Assembly: GCA_001584585.1 (NCBI GenBank)
Contig: LSYV01000008.1
Span: forward strand, 2,277,715 to 2,341,714
Direction of reading: 5' to 3'
From: Gonium pectorale
Lineage: Eukaryota > Chlorophyta > Chlorophyceae > Chlamydomonadales > Volvocaceae
Length of the DNA stretch: 64,000 bases
A model generated the notes under the pieces. The model had not been told where the DNA came from and did not search any database. It saw only the letters and a program-made list of their open reading frames with translations. Made by a program: the position numbers and the translations under genes. How positions within the stretch are numbered: position 1 is the stretch's first letter; each line of letters opens with the position of its first letter. Of the stretch, positions 11,643 through 24,566 are shown piece by piece.

Positions 11643-13387
11643 CGGAGGGACGACGTGAAGCAAAGGCAGGAGTCACACGGGGGACAGCCGTGGCGGGCGG
11701 ATCAGCGAGTGGCAGTTGGGGCAACGGGGCCCTGGCCGATGCAATCATTTCCGAGCCACGGCGGGGCACAAGCATACCAACGACCCTGTACGACGGTGAG
11801 GGGAAAACCAGGTCCGCAGCTGGCGACTGGCGACGACGGGTGCCGGCAGGGGGGCGAAGCTGGTGGGGGGTAGGAGGGCTGGCGAGGCGACGACGGCGGG
11901 TGGAAGGCTGCCGGATCCCACAGGGCGTGGCTACGAGGGCTGGTACGTCGCCGGGTCTTGGAGGTAGGTCCGGGTTCTCATGAGGAGGTCAGGAGGCCTC
12001 TAGACAGCATGCACGAGAACTGCCATCCTAAAGCCCGCGCTGGCCCGGGGCCTACATCCCTATATGTTGGATTATAGGCATCCCGCCGCACAAGCTCCGT
12101 TGCATTACCACTACCCCCCACTGCTCGGGCATGCGCCGCTGCCGACCGTCAGCTAAGGCCTCCATTCCAGCTTTCCATCCACCCTACCTGGGAGAACCAA
12201 AGGCACCCGTGCCTGCAACACGGCATACATTACACGTGAACCGCGACGAGAACTGCACACACCCGCCCTGATGGTCGCCGCCGAACTAACATGCAGAGAC
12301 ATCGCCCCTTCGACTGCCTCGGGAGCTGGGTCCTACACCGACGCCATCACTTTCGCGCTTACGCTCGTCGTATGCGTTTTCCTTTTCAACACCCGCCCTG
12401 AACGTGCCGCAGCTAGGACGCTTCTTCCTTATGGATATCAGCGCCTTGATACCGGTATTGGCGTTAGGACATGGAACTCGCTACGACCCTCGCGGACCGG
12501 CGTGGACGGCCGGACCATTCGCACCGGTCCAATCGTAAGGTGCAGTATCCTGCTTAATCCAATCCCAATGTGCAGGTTAACATGCCCAGGCATGCCTGGC
12601 CGGAGCGCCGCTCCTTCCCACGATACCTGGACACCGTCGTGGCGCTCTCAGCCTCCCAAACCCGCTGGCACTTTTGTGGACCACGAGTGCGGCGGACGAG
12701 TGCTACGGGGCATGCACCCCGGGCCCGTACTGCTAATGCACCGCATGACACCGCCACAAAGACACTGCTTGCTATCGGCGCTCACTCCCGACGCATGCAT
12801 CGCCCCCCCCCCCGCACGTGCAAACGCACGTTTGCAAGCAACCAACAAGCAGGGGACTGACTCGTGTGTAGTCCAGGAGCCCTGGGCGACCCTGACTGCC
12901 CTGGGAGTCGCAACGCGCTAGGCATTAGATTCCCCGCCCGCCCAGACAACAAGATCAAGAGGGTGAAACAGCAAGCGAGCCTCCGAACTGAGGCCCCGCC
13001 AGGTTCTAACGACATTTGATAAAATAGAATTGATACAATTCATGATAAACAAAAAGTGCATCCAAACCCCGGCAACAAGGCGCCTCGCTGGGACAGAGGA
13101 ATAGCAGTGCGCGGGAGTACAAAGCCCGCGCCGGCGCAGCAACACAGAATGCGCATGGCGCAGTACAGCCACAGCTGGCATCGCAGCTCCTAGCAGTCGG
13201 AAGCTACGAAAGCAGTGGCACCGGGCTAGGCAAGTAACATGCGCCCCGCTCTTGTTTGACTACCGTACGTCCATTCCGCCAGTGCCGGCCAACCTGCTGG
13301 CTGGTCGCAATCGCTGGCATGCACAAAGAGCGCGATAGACATGTACCTAGCCTTGAGCTTGTAACACTATCGTACATGCACCGCGAC

Positions 13388-16300
13388 TCAGCTGGCCACC
13401 GAGACGTACAGCCGGGCGCCGCTCCCCCGGCTCTCCAAGTTCGCTTTTGCGGAAGCCAGCGCCGCTTCCATGTCTTCTACCTCGTCGTCGGCCACGAATA
13501 TCTGAACCCATTGCAGCTTCGGCAGCGGCACCGGCCACGACGCGTCTTTCCCCGCCGGAGCCGCCGTCAGGGCCAGGAAGACGCCGTCCAGCGAGTCATA
13601 CAGGAACTCGTCATCCTCAAAGATTTCCCTCCAGCTGTCGGAGCCTAACCGAAGCGCCTTCAGCTCCTGCATTCCCGCCAGCTGCAGTAGGCCGGCCGGC
13701 GCATAGCGGCTGCCGCGGAGCTCCAGGCCCTGCGACGACACCGGCACGCGGGAACCCGAGAGCGGATTTGAGGTCACCGCTCCAGTCACTTTGACCGTCA
13801 ACCCACCGCCGAGCTTCAAGGGTTTTGCGGAGCCTTATGCTTACGGGCGACTGTGAGGCTCTGTAACTGCAGGGGCGTTGTGCTGGTCTGCAGGAGTCCC
13901 CTTGGTACAGGTCTGGCCCTGTGCCGCAGCAGCACCTCCCAAAGGCTGCCCCCCTGAGACGGGGACGCGCGTTGCACCGCCCACGCGTCCGCGCACGCAG
14001 CCGCGACGGCCGCAGCCCTGCTGCCGCGCAGCAGCGGGAGCTCCAGGTGCAGCCGCTGCTTCCTAAGATACGTGAGCATTCGCCCCTCCTCCTCCCCGTC
14101 CTCCATGTCATATCCCGCGCCCGCCCCCCTCCTACTCCCCGGACTCCTCCAAGCGCGAGCACCTTGAGGCCGCCCATGAGATGCGCCATGCCCCGCAGGT
14201 CCTGCGGCGTCAACCACATGTTTGACAGAGCCAGCCACTCCAGCCGCAGGGCCACCAGCTCGCCCATCCAGCTGCTAAAGTGGGTGACCATGCGGACGTT
14301 GTCGACATCGACCGGCGGCAGCGGCGGCCGGGCCACCTCGCGGCCGGCGCAGACGCACACGCCGCGCGAGTTCCAGTCCGGGTCGCGCACGTCGAAGTGG
14401 CCGAGCACGAAAACCGCGCGTCGAAAAGTGGCCACGGCCTCCGGTGTCAGGCGCCCGGCCGCCACGTCCATGCGCTCAAAGTCCAGGCACCATGCTTGGT
14501 TGGGCCGTCCCCGCAGCCTCCCGCAGGCGAGCAGCGAGCAGGGTGGAGCGCCCGGCAGCAGCGCGGCGGGCTGCAGCGACGCCAGAACGCGCACAGACAG
14601 GGGAATGTGCGTCTCCAGCCGGCGCAGGGACGGTGGCAGCGAATGGGTGGCAAGGGTGCCGCCGATTGCGGCCGTGTTCGCCATGGCGTCGAAGGCCTCC
14701 GGCGACACCAGCTGCCCCACTCGCAGGCAGGTGAGGGCGGTGAGGGCGGTCAGGTCCGCGAGGTTGGCCCGCATGGGGACGCGCAGCTCCGCCAGACCCG
14801 GCATACGGCGGACGGCCGCCGCGACGACGCGCCACTCCGCGGCGGCGGCTGCCAGCAACACCTGCGCCCTCTCCACCTGGTCTCCGTCAAGCAGCTCGTG
14901 CACCTGGCCGTTCAGGTCGCTGGCGTCGTACATGGGGTCGAAACCCGACATGCCCGACCAGTAATGTGTGAGGCGCCGGACGCGGATCTTGAGGCACGTG
15001 AGGCCGGTCAAGCGCGACAGGGCGCTCCCCAGGGCATCGGCCAGGGTCAACCGCATATGAGCGGGCGGCACCCAGCAGCCGCCACCCGTGAGCTCCAGCG
15101 AGCGGAGCGTGGAGATGACCGAGATGTCTTGCAGCAGCAGGTCCTCATCTAACCAACGAGCGCAAGGGGAGCAAGATAGAGTTAGTCGAGGCCAGTAGCG
15201 CACTGCGGCGACCGGTCTTTCTTGGGTAACGAGGCAAGTAGGCCTGGGAGGGAGGCGCGTACACCCGTGGGAGGCCGGCGCACGGACTCGCATTTCCTGT
15301 GACAGGCGCTCTGCAGGCAGGCAGATATACCCCGGAGGCGGCTGCAGCCTGACAATGGCGTGGGCTGCACGCACAGCGGCAACATGACGTGGCAGCCTGC
15401 CCTGGGATGCACCGTATTACGGCAGATGAGGGCGCTGACACAGTAGGGCGTAGGGTGCAGGGAAATAGGGTTGAGGGCTTCATAAAGCTTGCGCTGCACG
15501 CACCACACACGGTGCTCACCCGCCAGAACTTGGGCCATGCTGTCCACGCTCTCCGGCCAGGGAGGGAGCGCCAGTTGCAGGGATCGCAGCGAGGAGCAGA
15601 AGCTCACCGAGCGCAGCGCCTGCGCCGGCACGTGGCGCCCACCGGCGTCGGCGCAGAGAAAGAGCGTCTTGAGCGACGGGCCCGTCAGGCGCAGCAGCTC
15701 CACCACGCTCGCAGCCGCGCTCTCCACCTCAGCAGGCTGCGGCGGCGGCGGGATGGCCCTGTGTGGCGGGGGCTTGTGGGGTCCCAGCTCGTACGGCTCG
15801 GGTCCGTGCGTGAGGAAAAGGCTCTCCAGCTTGGGGATGAAAGTGGCCACCGCCCTCGCTACTGCAGTCGTGATGGGGGTGTGGCAGTTGAAGCCGACGT
15901 CTGTGACCGCGTCGGTGCCGGCGAGGGCCCGCAGCAGCGCCAGCCTGTGCTGAGGCAACAGGGCAGCATCGGGGGTCTGTCGCGCGCAATGTAACGGGGG
16001 AGTAGGAGAGGACGTATAGCCTGTGCCCAAAGCCCAGTGGCTGGCACGCTCGATCACACATTGCAGAGGCGCGTGTAGCGGCAGTCATGGCGTGCTGCGC
16101 CAGCCAACAGCCTTGCGTTTCTGTCAAGGAGGGCACTGATCCTCACAGCTACCCTGTTCCCCGAGTCTCATTCCGTGGTATAACTGGGAAGATCGGCTTC
16201 ACGCCCCAAGCCCCCAACCAACCCCGAGCTTATGTGTTAGCGCAACTTACACACGCTGCTCGTGCAGCGCCGCGTCCTCTGTCCACGGCATGTGGAACGA

Positions 16301-16603
16301 GATTGTGCTGGGGCGAAGGCCACGCGCCCGCATGCCCTCAACCGCACGGGTGACGACGTCCGGCGATGGCAACTCAACCTCCCCGAGCTCTCCCGTCATG
16401 CACGCGAAGGCAATGCGGAATGGAGTGACGGAGATGCTGCTCACACTCTGGTCGTAGGCGTCCCGCATATCTCGGCAAGCCATGCGAACAGATAGCTGAT
16501 CTTTGTCGAACATGTATCTCAGCGCAAGCGAGAATACCGCGTTGACAGCAGACGCTGCATATGGGCATTTGCTGCCGCCGTCGCTCGGCACTTGAGCCGA
16601 CAT
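13388..16603 (-). CDS. F-box-like leucine-rich-repeat protein
   Basis: Five exons join in phase: 16603-16251, 15944-15520, 15148-14163, 14058-13845 and 13779-13388, giving about 789 residues. The N-terminal part (residues 30-55, DKDQLSVRMACRDMRDAYDQ) resembles the F-box-like helices seen in many algal LRR proteins (the D..sLRlVCR.lRda pattern). The rest is rich in leucine-repeat segments: LESLFLTHG, LKTLFLCAD, LRSLELTG, LTCLKIRV, LAELRVP, LTCLRVG, LKALRLG. Such proteins usually pick substrates for SCF ubiquitin ligases, but a true F-box cannot be proven by eye. The introns at 16250 (GTAAGT) and 13844 (GTAAGC) have strong donors; the last intron would be only about 65 bases. A long open frame through the 13.6-15.4 kb part reads past the real donors and should not be used as the model. 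Confidence 0.68.
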
Positions 16604-16909
16604 TGCCCAATACTATGACGTCCAGACACCGTTCAGACACCGTTCAAATATGAGTCAAAGTAAGCAGACGTGCTGGTTCATACCTACTAGCGGTTACTTG
16701 CCCAACGCAAATCTGCCGCAACGGTCCCCGTACCTTGCGTAAAACTTGCGGAGCTTGTAGCAAGTAAATCACGACCTTAAGTTTGCCAATCAGATTTAAT
16801 ATCTATCATCATACTCACTCCACGGAGCGCAGGATGCCACGCAGGCCCATGGACCGCCCAGCCATGGCCGCCGTGTTCTCTCAACAGTCCCTTACCCCCA
16901 CAGCAAGCT
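16604..16909. other. Intergenic spacer between two minus-strand genes
   Basis: About 300 bases, AT-richer than the flanking genes. It contains the presumed 3' untranslated part of the acyltransferase gene and the upstream region of the LRR gene. A short duplicate (TCCAGACACCGTTCAGACACCG) near 16620-16645 is the only structure seen. Confidence 0.5.
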
Positions 16910-19900
16910 CTATAGCAGCAAGCTCAGGCCCCTCCCCATGGCGTCAAGCTGGCGCCATGCCGCCGAGTGCATACTGGCCAGGAGCGCCACGCCGTCCTCA
17001 CGGGCGGCGCCCGCCGGGTAGAGCAGCACCACGCAGGGCCCAATCTCGGCCAGCGGGAGGAACGCCAGCGGCGGCGAAGGCCCAAACTGGAGTGGTGGAC
17101 AACAGGGGCGGGCAAGCAGCTCGGCAGTTGACACGGGGGATCACATGAGAAAGAGGAAAAGCCGGGGAGAGGCCAGGGATTCGGAGGGATGAACATGAAT
17201 GATAATGAGTGACGAGACTGGGCAGCCGGTGCGCCACGGCCGGAGACATTTCTTTCTGGCAAAGGATTTTTTGCGCAGGCCGAGCACAACCCCATACCCA
17301 CACGTGGCGCTGGTGTACTGAACAATGCATGCAGCGGTTGATGCTGGCTTCACAGTGCGGCTACTCCAACGATGTGCAAGATTGCCGGCAGCAGGCTGTT
17401 GGTCCGACGGCGCTACGCTTTCGGCGTTACGGTATTGACACGCCCGCTGCCTGCCGCTCATGCCCGTGTCCAAACCCCGGCCCCCGGGGACCCACGGCCC
17501 GCCAACCCACCTGCCACAGCCCGTACTGTACGTCCCAGTTGGTCAGGTTGACGGGGCCCTCGGGCGCAAAGATGTTGTCGCACGGTCGCCGCTCCAGGCA
17601 GAACGCAAACACCAGCCGCCGCGGCCCCACGCGCGCCAGGGCTGCCGTCGTGCGCTCCAGGCAGCCGCGAAACTGGGGAACCAGGTGGCTGCGGGGCCGG
17701 GCGGGCAGCACGGGGCACGAGCACAGTGCCGCTCCGGTAAATTGACGACGGCCGACGATATCATGGAAACACCTGGGGGCAATCAACCTCCTGACGCACG
17801 TCCGGCACCACTTGCATGCTTTACATTTTCGTAATTGTTGCAACTTCCATGAAAAGTCATGCACCCGTCAGAATGATTGCAAGACGACCCGCGCCCTCGC
17901 CGTAGTACCGCACTCACTACGTCAGCGCGTGCCGCAGGCAGCCCGCCAGGCGGCCCAGGCTGGTGTCGCTAGGCGCCAGCTCAGCCAGGTGCGCGTTGTA
18001 CAGCAGGTTGCCCAGGCGGGCGGGCGGCAGCGGCGGCTGCAGGCGGCGCCGCATGTCGGCGGCCACGAAGCAGCCCAGGCGGCTGGCGCGGCGCAGCGGC
18101 AGCGAGTGAAGCACCTGCCCGCCGGAGTATGAGGGTGGTAGGGGGGCTCGGGAGTTGGACGGAGGGTGCGAGCACGGTGCTATACGCGTGAAGAGGTGAG
18201 TGTGCGCGGAGTGAAGCCCGCGGCTACTGTGATGTTAGCATGGCACAAGGGGGGCCACCTTGCCGCGCACGACCAGGGAGGGCATGACCCCCGGCATGGG
18301 GCATTGGCACCCCGCGGATGCCTGGGTATGCGCGATGCGTAACCTGTGGCCCCGAACATGGCCGGGTACGGGCTGGGGATAAAGGCTGTGGTGCGGGCGG
18401 GAGTGCGGGCCCCATGCAGGCTGTTTGGGCCCACAAAGAGGCTGCGCCGCGGACCTGCAGCAGCCGCGCCACCAAGGCGTCGTTTGTGGAGATCCACTCC
18501 ACCCCCGACAGGTCATAGCCGGCGCAGTCCGCGCCGCTGTCGTCGCCAGCACTGTTGGAGCCGCCGCTGCCGCTGCGGCTGCCGCCGCTGCGCGAGTTGC
18601 GCCCCGGGGACGCTCCATGCGGTTCTGGCGGGCTCAGCGAGCCGCTGCCACCGCTGCCCTGCGCTGCAGAGCCGCTGCCGGCGCGCCGCTCCGCCGCCAA
18701 CTCCGCGGAGGCTTGCGCCTTGAGCTCCGCCAGGCGTTGGGCAGAAACGCGGCAGCAACGCCTCTGCGGCAGCATGGGCAGGGCCGGGGGCGTTGTCATG
18801 CGAGCGCGCCCCACCAAGCGATCTTCGCGCCATAGCATGTCAGCACGTTGACGGCGTGCGCGTGGAGCACTGCATGGAGACCGCCAGTTCATCAGTCAAG
18901 TCAAGACGCGGCGGGCATGGACCCACCTCGACGCCGCCTCCGCGCCACATCATGTGGTACATTGCGTAGGCCGTCACCGCCAACCCGCTCCACCAGGCAG
19001 CCTCCGCCACCTCGCGGCGCGGCGGCAGGTCCGCCGGCGGCGCCGCCTGCGACGCTCCGGGCTCCTCCAAGGCCCCACACCTCCTCGCGACCAGGCGGGG
19101 CGCTCGGAGGCCCTCCGGCAGCGCCGACTGGTAACCTCCGGACCCGGCGGGGGGCACGACCGCCGCTGGAGCGGCGGACGATGGCGGGGGTGGGGGCGCC
19201 GACGCGGGAGGTCCTGAAGCCTCAGCCGCCGCGCCCTGGGGCCTCGACGGCGGCTGCGGAGGCGGCGCCAGGGCCGCGTTGTACGCGGCTGCCCAGTGTG
19301 CGGCCAGTGTCTGCAGGCTCTCAAAGTCGGCGCAGCAGTGGTGCGCCGCCACCCACAGGGCGGTACCGCCGCCGGAGAAGTGCATCACGAAGCCGGCGGC
19401 GAGGGGCCACTGCGGAGTCCGTTGCGCGATCGAGGGTGGCGCAAAGGGAGGTCCTTAGTGGGGCAACATGTAAGCCCGGGTTCGAATGACACGAGCTCTT
19501 GTTAGTGCCACCTGCAAGCAGGTACAGGTGACGACCCCCCTACTGGGCGCGCCATCCTGAACGGCCTGAACGCACACGCAACGAGTCTGCAGCAAAACCC
19601 ATGAGTCCTATGCAGTATTGCGGAACAGGGACTTGCCTGCTGCCGAACCAGCTGGTCGATGTCATGCGGCGGCCAGTACGGCATCCAGGGGTTGGACACC
19701 ACACGGCCGTACGGCACTGAGCCGATGGCCGCTGCCAGGTCGGCTACGGTCGCCGAAGTGCTGGCAACCACGAAGCGCGCCCCTGCGTCGTTGCAGCGCA
19801 CGTCCAGTCGCCCATCCTAGGGGGTGCGCGGAGAAGCGGCGGGGAAGGCAGGCGCGTCAGGGGTCACGCACGCGGGAAGCATTATCGGGCGCTCTGGGGT

Positions 19901-20376
19901 CATAAGTATTTGATGATGCAACATTAGTTCGTCGTGCATCGATCGAAATGGCCCAGCGAGGCTCCCTGTCCCAACGTTTCTGAGCCAACCGACGGCAGTT
20001 AGCCTCTACCTCCTACCATTTGGACTCTGAACGCATTTAAAACACAGCAGTCTCCCTACACAATTCTTACCTGTGCAAACACCAGCCGGCCGGAGTAGAA
20101 TGGCATCTCCCGGAGCACACGCGCGAGCGAAGCCTTCAATAAAGGTGTATTCAACGTCTCAGGGAACAGCATGCCTCCTCCAAAGAGACCAGCGAAGCCC
20201 ATGGCATTGTCCCAGTCCGAGAGGTGGGGCTCATGGTGCACCAATTCGCCGGTCCCGCCTTTGACGAGCTCGTCCGCAAGCACCGTCGTGTCGGGCCAGG
20301 CGAATGGCGGTGGCGCGTGGCACGCTTGGGGCATTGATGCTGGGCAACGGCCTGGCCTCACGGAAGTCGCGGTCAC
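16910..20376 (-). CDS. BAHD-family acyltransferase (HXXXD type)
   Basis: Seven exons in phase: 20376-20071, 19816-19637, 19409-18927, 18763-18455, 18114-17921, 17688-17511 and 17086-16910, about 608 residues. Landmarks follow the family in order: HHEPHLSDWDNAMGF, LKASLARVLREMPFYSGRLV, DGRLDVRCNDAGARFVVA, the catalytic HXXXD (AAHHCCADFESL), the LGNLLYNA strand, TNWDVQYGLWQ and FGPSPP. BAHD enzymes transfer acyl groups from CoA esters to alcohols or amines in the cytosol. The usual DFGWG motif after the TNW segment is reduced to FG at an exon joint. Residues about 210-290 are a Pro/Ala-rich insertion just after the active site, and another Gly/Ser-rich insertion precedes STNDALVARLLQ, so the protein is about 150 residues longer than typical. 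The second intron has a GC donor (19636-19635). A later Met at 20334 is an alternative start. Substrate cannot be told. Confidence 0.85.
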
Positions 20377-21643
20377 GTGTGGTCAAGGTCTCCAGCGGGC
20401 TAGGGGTGAGCAGGGCTGCAGGCGCATACCAATTGATGATGATGTGGATGTGCAGGTATATGTCTTTAAAAGTGGCCAAACGCGCTGTACGCGTGCAAGT
20501 ACGGCGCATTCTGTACATCGCGGCGATGTACGGCGGGACTGGCGGGAAGGCCTCCAAAATTCAGAGAGAAGGCATCAGACATGGGCTCGAGCCATTCCGA
20601 TCAACTCAAATCGCACAATATTTACACCGCCCAGCGCGCGCCATCCCTCGCCATCCCATCTATCCCCTTCCCATCCGGGGCGACTTGCGTCATAACTCAT
20701 TCATGCACATCGGTAAGGCGCCCTGATCTTCAAGTCCTAACCGGCCGATAGAGCCGGCCCCGGTTTTGCTCGTGATTCGTACGTAAGACCCCACAGGCCC
20801 TAGGGGCCTTATGAGTATAACCACCCAACATGCCCGCGACCGCTGCCTGAACCAACGGTTTCTGAATCCGCTCCTTCATCCCTTCGGTCCTTATTCCCAG
20901 GTCTGTATATAGCCAGGTGGGCGGGCTGGGCGCGCGGCCGGTCGGGTAACCGCTGAGTGCCGTAGGACCGGTGGCCAACTGGCCATGACGACAACACTGC
21001 CGAGCAACCCTGGCAACTAGCAGTCTAAGAGGTGTAGCCCGACAAAGCAGGTAAGCTGGTACGCCGTTCATTTTGGTGGGGGGCGGGAGGAACGTCACCT
21101 GCCTTTCTTATACCCGCCCGCCCCACTGGAAACGTCGCGCCTTCGGGTGTGTATGACCGTTAAGGCGGACTCCCTCTTTCTTGGCGGATTTCTCTCTTTT
21201 CCATGCCAACAGCATCGACATTGCACGACTCCGATGTCCTTCCAGGCAACCGGGACACGAACGTGCGGGCGTTTCAAGCCCCGCATGTGCACTTGTGTAG
21301 GGTTGCGCAGGGGCACGTACGACCGGGGCCGCACGCTGGCCGCAGGCAGTCAGGACCCATGTCAAGGGTCCAGGGGAACGCCGCACGCACGCAGTGTGCA
21401 GACGCGCACGCCACCCTCACTTGGACTCTCATCGTCCTGTACGACAGCATAAATCCCAACGCTCAGCACCCGACCAGCCAAAGAATTCCGGGCGTCCCAG
21501 AATCGCTGCAAGCCTGAAGCAAACAACCCATCCCAAGCAATGACAAGCCGCCCATTGCACCGGCGGCATGGACGTGCGTCCGCCGTGCCCCGCGCCCCGC
21601 GCCTCACCCCTCACAACCCAAGCCCGCGATGGCAATGCGTGCG
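20377..21643. other. Intergenic region with one dispersed repeat copy
   Basis: No gene seen. It holds a minus-strand copy of the dispersed repeat at 21104-21202. The remaining sequence has only short shadow frames. Confidence 0.5.
21104..21202 (-). repeat. Dispersed short repeat, copy D (inverted)
   Basis: Its reverse complement starts GAAAAGAGAGAAATCCGCC, runs through AGAAAGAGGGAGTCCGCC and ends with CGAAGGCGCGACGTTTCCA plus a G-rich tail, the same block order as copy A. Confidence 0.75.
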
Positions 21644-24498
21644 CTATCCCGCCTCGGCCCTTGCGATGTCCATGACGCCCTCTGCGACACCTGCGCGCGC
21701 CCTCCCATGCCCCTGCCCGTTCCCTTCCCCTTGCTGCCCCTGCCCCACTTGTTGCGCCTCCCACCAAGCGGGAAGCTCCGCGATCGACGCCAGCAGGCCG
21801 TCCGGAGCGACGCCCTGCTGCAGGTCCTCTGGCCGGAACTTCCCGGTGCGGACAAGCAGGCCGCGCAGCCCCGCCGCCTGCGCGCCGCCCACGTCGCCGC
21901 GCACGTCATCGCCAACCATCACCACCTGCAGGGCGGGGCGCTACACGCGGCTTACCACGCTCCCCCACGTCACACGCACAAACCAGAAGCTTGGCAATGA
22001 GTCCGCGGCCAGCGTTCATCGCCGGGGGTCAGGGCACGCAACCGGTCAACAGGACAGGCCGCGGTCAAGTAGGCGACGTATGGGGGGGGGCCCTACCACC
22101 CGGCAGGCAGTCTACGTCGTCATCTTGGGGCTGTGGTGTCGCTCATCGCTTACTTCCGCTGGTGCAGCTGCACCAGAGGTTCTAGATCGCTACCGTCCCT
22201 GTCGTCCTGCCCGCCTGCCTGCCGAGCGAGCCCCTCACCTCGCTCGCCTCCAGCCCCAGGCTCTCTGCCGCCAGACGGAAGATAAGCGGATCGGGCTTAC
22301 CCAGGATGATCTGCAGCCGGCAACACAAGCGCTCCGAATCAAATCCATATTTTTCCCCGCTGAGCAATTTCCCTTCGGTGCAAGCGCGCATCCGCCGTGA
22401 TGGTGGGCAAAACCCGAACGGGCAAAGCATAGCATGCGCAGCAGTGGGCACACCGCATATGTCCGCACGCGCTGCGCGTACCGCCTTCTCGTCTGCGGCA
22501 AACTCAAGCGCCGCGGTGAAGGGGCCCACGTCCAGGGATAGCCCGTCCACGTCCTTGAAGTATCTGAGGGACGGTACACGTGCGACACGCCTTTGAAGCG
22601 ACGGGCCGCCTACGCATTGGGGTTCGTAGTCCAAAAAACCGGTGCCAGAGTGTTGAAAAGGCAAACGCATACGACGAGCGTAAGCGCGAAAATGATGGTG
22701 TCGTTGTAGAACCCAGCTGAGTGTGTCGTGGATGCGGTGTCACCGGCATCTGCACCCGACAGCCAAACTAGAAAAGTGACAACGCAGGGAGGATGCCGCT
22801 ACCGCTGCCTCACCGTCCCATTCCAAGCGATATGAGAGTGAACCGCCGGGGTGCGGTCGCCTGAGCCTGGCCAGGCTGCCCGCTCGCAGCTTCCGCCGTA
22901 GCGACCGCGGCTGCGCGGGCGCTTCCCTCCAGCACCAGCCTGCAGGGGCGAGGCGAGCCGGCTTCACCGCGCCGTGGAGCTTGTCCGCAACGAATACGTA
23001 TTAGGCCAGTCCGGCAGGATCCAGGGCCGCGCAACAGGGCTCCGCAAGGGCCACTATTCAGGAGAGAGGCTTGCACTTTCCGAATGGCAACGGGGATGCC
23101 AGTTCTTGCGGACGACCTCACCCCGCTGCGCACCTGAAAGCCCGGTTGAGCTCCCGGTAGCTCCACTCGCTCCCCATGTCCCCGATCACTACCACTCCCG
23201 CGCCCGACTCGGCGCCAGGCGGCAGCAGCTGCACGCCCGCAAACTCCTGAACTACCTCGGGCGCCACGAAGAGAGCCGCCGAACCTGGGCAAGGAGCAAC
23301 GCAAGAGTACGTGGCAGCAAACAGCCGCATGGATACGATAGCACACATATGCTATGTCGTGCAAGGAGCTGGTCGCGGGGGCGAGCACGGCACCGTACCG
23401 TGCACTCATACGCGCGCAACCCTACATAAGTCGGGCATCCGTTGTGCAGCGGCCCCGCCTGAACTCATACACCCATGCGCATAAGCAATCGGCATCCCCA
23501 CACGATCACAAGGAACAGACAGCTTGCAGACCCCCGCGCCGTCCGCGAGTTCAAAGGTGGGCGGGTGGGTGGGCCGGGGCGGGGCGGCTCCACAGCCGCA
23601 TTCACTCTGACCGCTCTCCGCCCGCACTGCAATCTATACTACAGGCCTTCTGAAGCGCCTCGCGCATCCCGAGGAATGGATGTGACGAGTGCCCAAAGCA
23701 CCCATCGGGGCGGAGGCCTCCAGCCGCTGGCCAACCTGCTTGGTGCTCTCGGAGCCAGTCAGCGGCCAGCTTGGCGGGACTGACGATGTCATCCGGCGTG
23801 CAGGGAATCCCCAGGGCATGGAGCCGCGCAGCCAGGCCTGTCATGGCAGGAAGCCGTTGGAGGGGGGGCAGGGTCGGCACGTCCGAGCTGTATGCCAGGT
23901 CGGTCCGTGAGGAGGAAGGCGTGTGGCGCTGCGGCGGAGCACTCTGTCTAACACCACGGAACACCTGCGGTAGGTGGCTAGGTGCTATGTTGATAGGACG
24001 GCAGGGCTGGCAGTAGGACCCGCGGGAGGTTTGGTAAGGAGGAGGTGCGGCCGCCCAAGCACAAGTTAGGCCTTCCCTTTCCTCACCGTCACGTGGCTTG
24101 GTGGTTGTGTTTGTGACAAAGAGCCACGGTATATGGCGCTCGCGGAAGTAGTTGAACGCCTCTACCGCTCCTGGTATGGTCTGCACACGACAGGTGGGGC
24201 ACGTACAGCACCAGATGCAAGGTCCGGCCATGCCTTTCCTCATCTCCGTTCCTAGCATGCCTTCCTAGTGCACCAATAATCCGGGTGGGTGCAGCTATAG
24301 CGGCCGGGGTTCATGCGCTGTGCCTACGCGGTGCCGTACTGGTAGCCCTGCTCCGTCCATGAGCAATCAACGTCGGACAGCGCCAGTTGGAGACAGAGGC
24401 AGCGCACTCGGTGCACCTGATGAGTCCCACTTTCGTACATGACGCCGTCTAGGTCGCACAAAATGCCCTTGAGAGCAGGCCGCGGCGTCCCCGGTCGC
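21644..24498 (-). CDS. HAD-superfamily phosphatase, NagD/HDHD2/LHPP type
   Basis: Exons that join in phase: 24498-24417, 24180-24087, 23837-23736, 23284-23134, 22939-22814, 22563-22482, 22310-22239 and 21925-21644, about 330 residues. All four HAD motifs are present: [12 protein letters not shown] with the nucleophile and acid Asp pair, LFVTNTTT (motif II), [10 protein letters not shown] with the lysine (motif III) and [15 protein letters not shown] (motif IV). The segment [17 protein letters not shown] and [31 protein letters not shown] place it with the type IIA cap subfamily that includes HDHD2 and LHPP (phospholysine/phosphohistidine phosphatases) and phosphoglycolate or nitrophenyl phosphatases. 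The substrate is unknown. The first coding exon is uncertain: no in-frame Met lies between an upstream stop and the first motif. A Met at 24566 could be joined only by a 36-base intron. The C-terminus is a Gly/Gln/Ala-rich tail. Confidence 0.87.
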
Positions 24499-24566
24499 CT
24501 GCATGCGGCGCAATGTGGACCATTGGAACGCTACCCCTGCAACTGCTCGACTATCACTTCAGCCAT

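Larger units (their letters stand above)
9977..13387. other. Intergenic region with small repeats, no gene recognised
   Basis: The first 430 bases are probably the 3' untranslated part of the secreted-protein gene. The rest has two copies of a dispersed repeat (10821-10906 and 10955-11061) and tandem repeats (11527-11642). Open frames at 10330-10824, 11152-11775 and 12271-12921 show no domain; those at 11.5 kb are produced by the tandem repeat. Confidence 0.55.

Noticed and set aside
12271..12921. 216-codon plus-strand frame with a hydrophobic start
   Set aside because: Only a short hydrophobic patch and no consistent codon bias; most likely chance.
13617..15374. Single 585-codon open frame on the minus strand
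   Set aside because: It includes the true exon 15148-14163 but reads through two good donors into Arg/Cys-rich junk; the spliced model keeps the leucine-rich frame instead.
19440..19500. tRNA-like GGTTCGAAT box
   Set aside because: The bases after GTTCGAAT do not pair with those before it, and no D-arm or acceptor stem could be found; it also lies in an intron of the acyltransferase gene.
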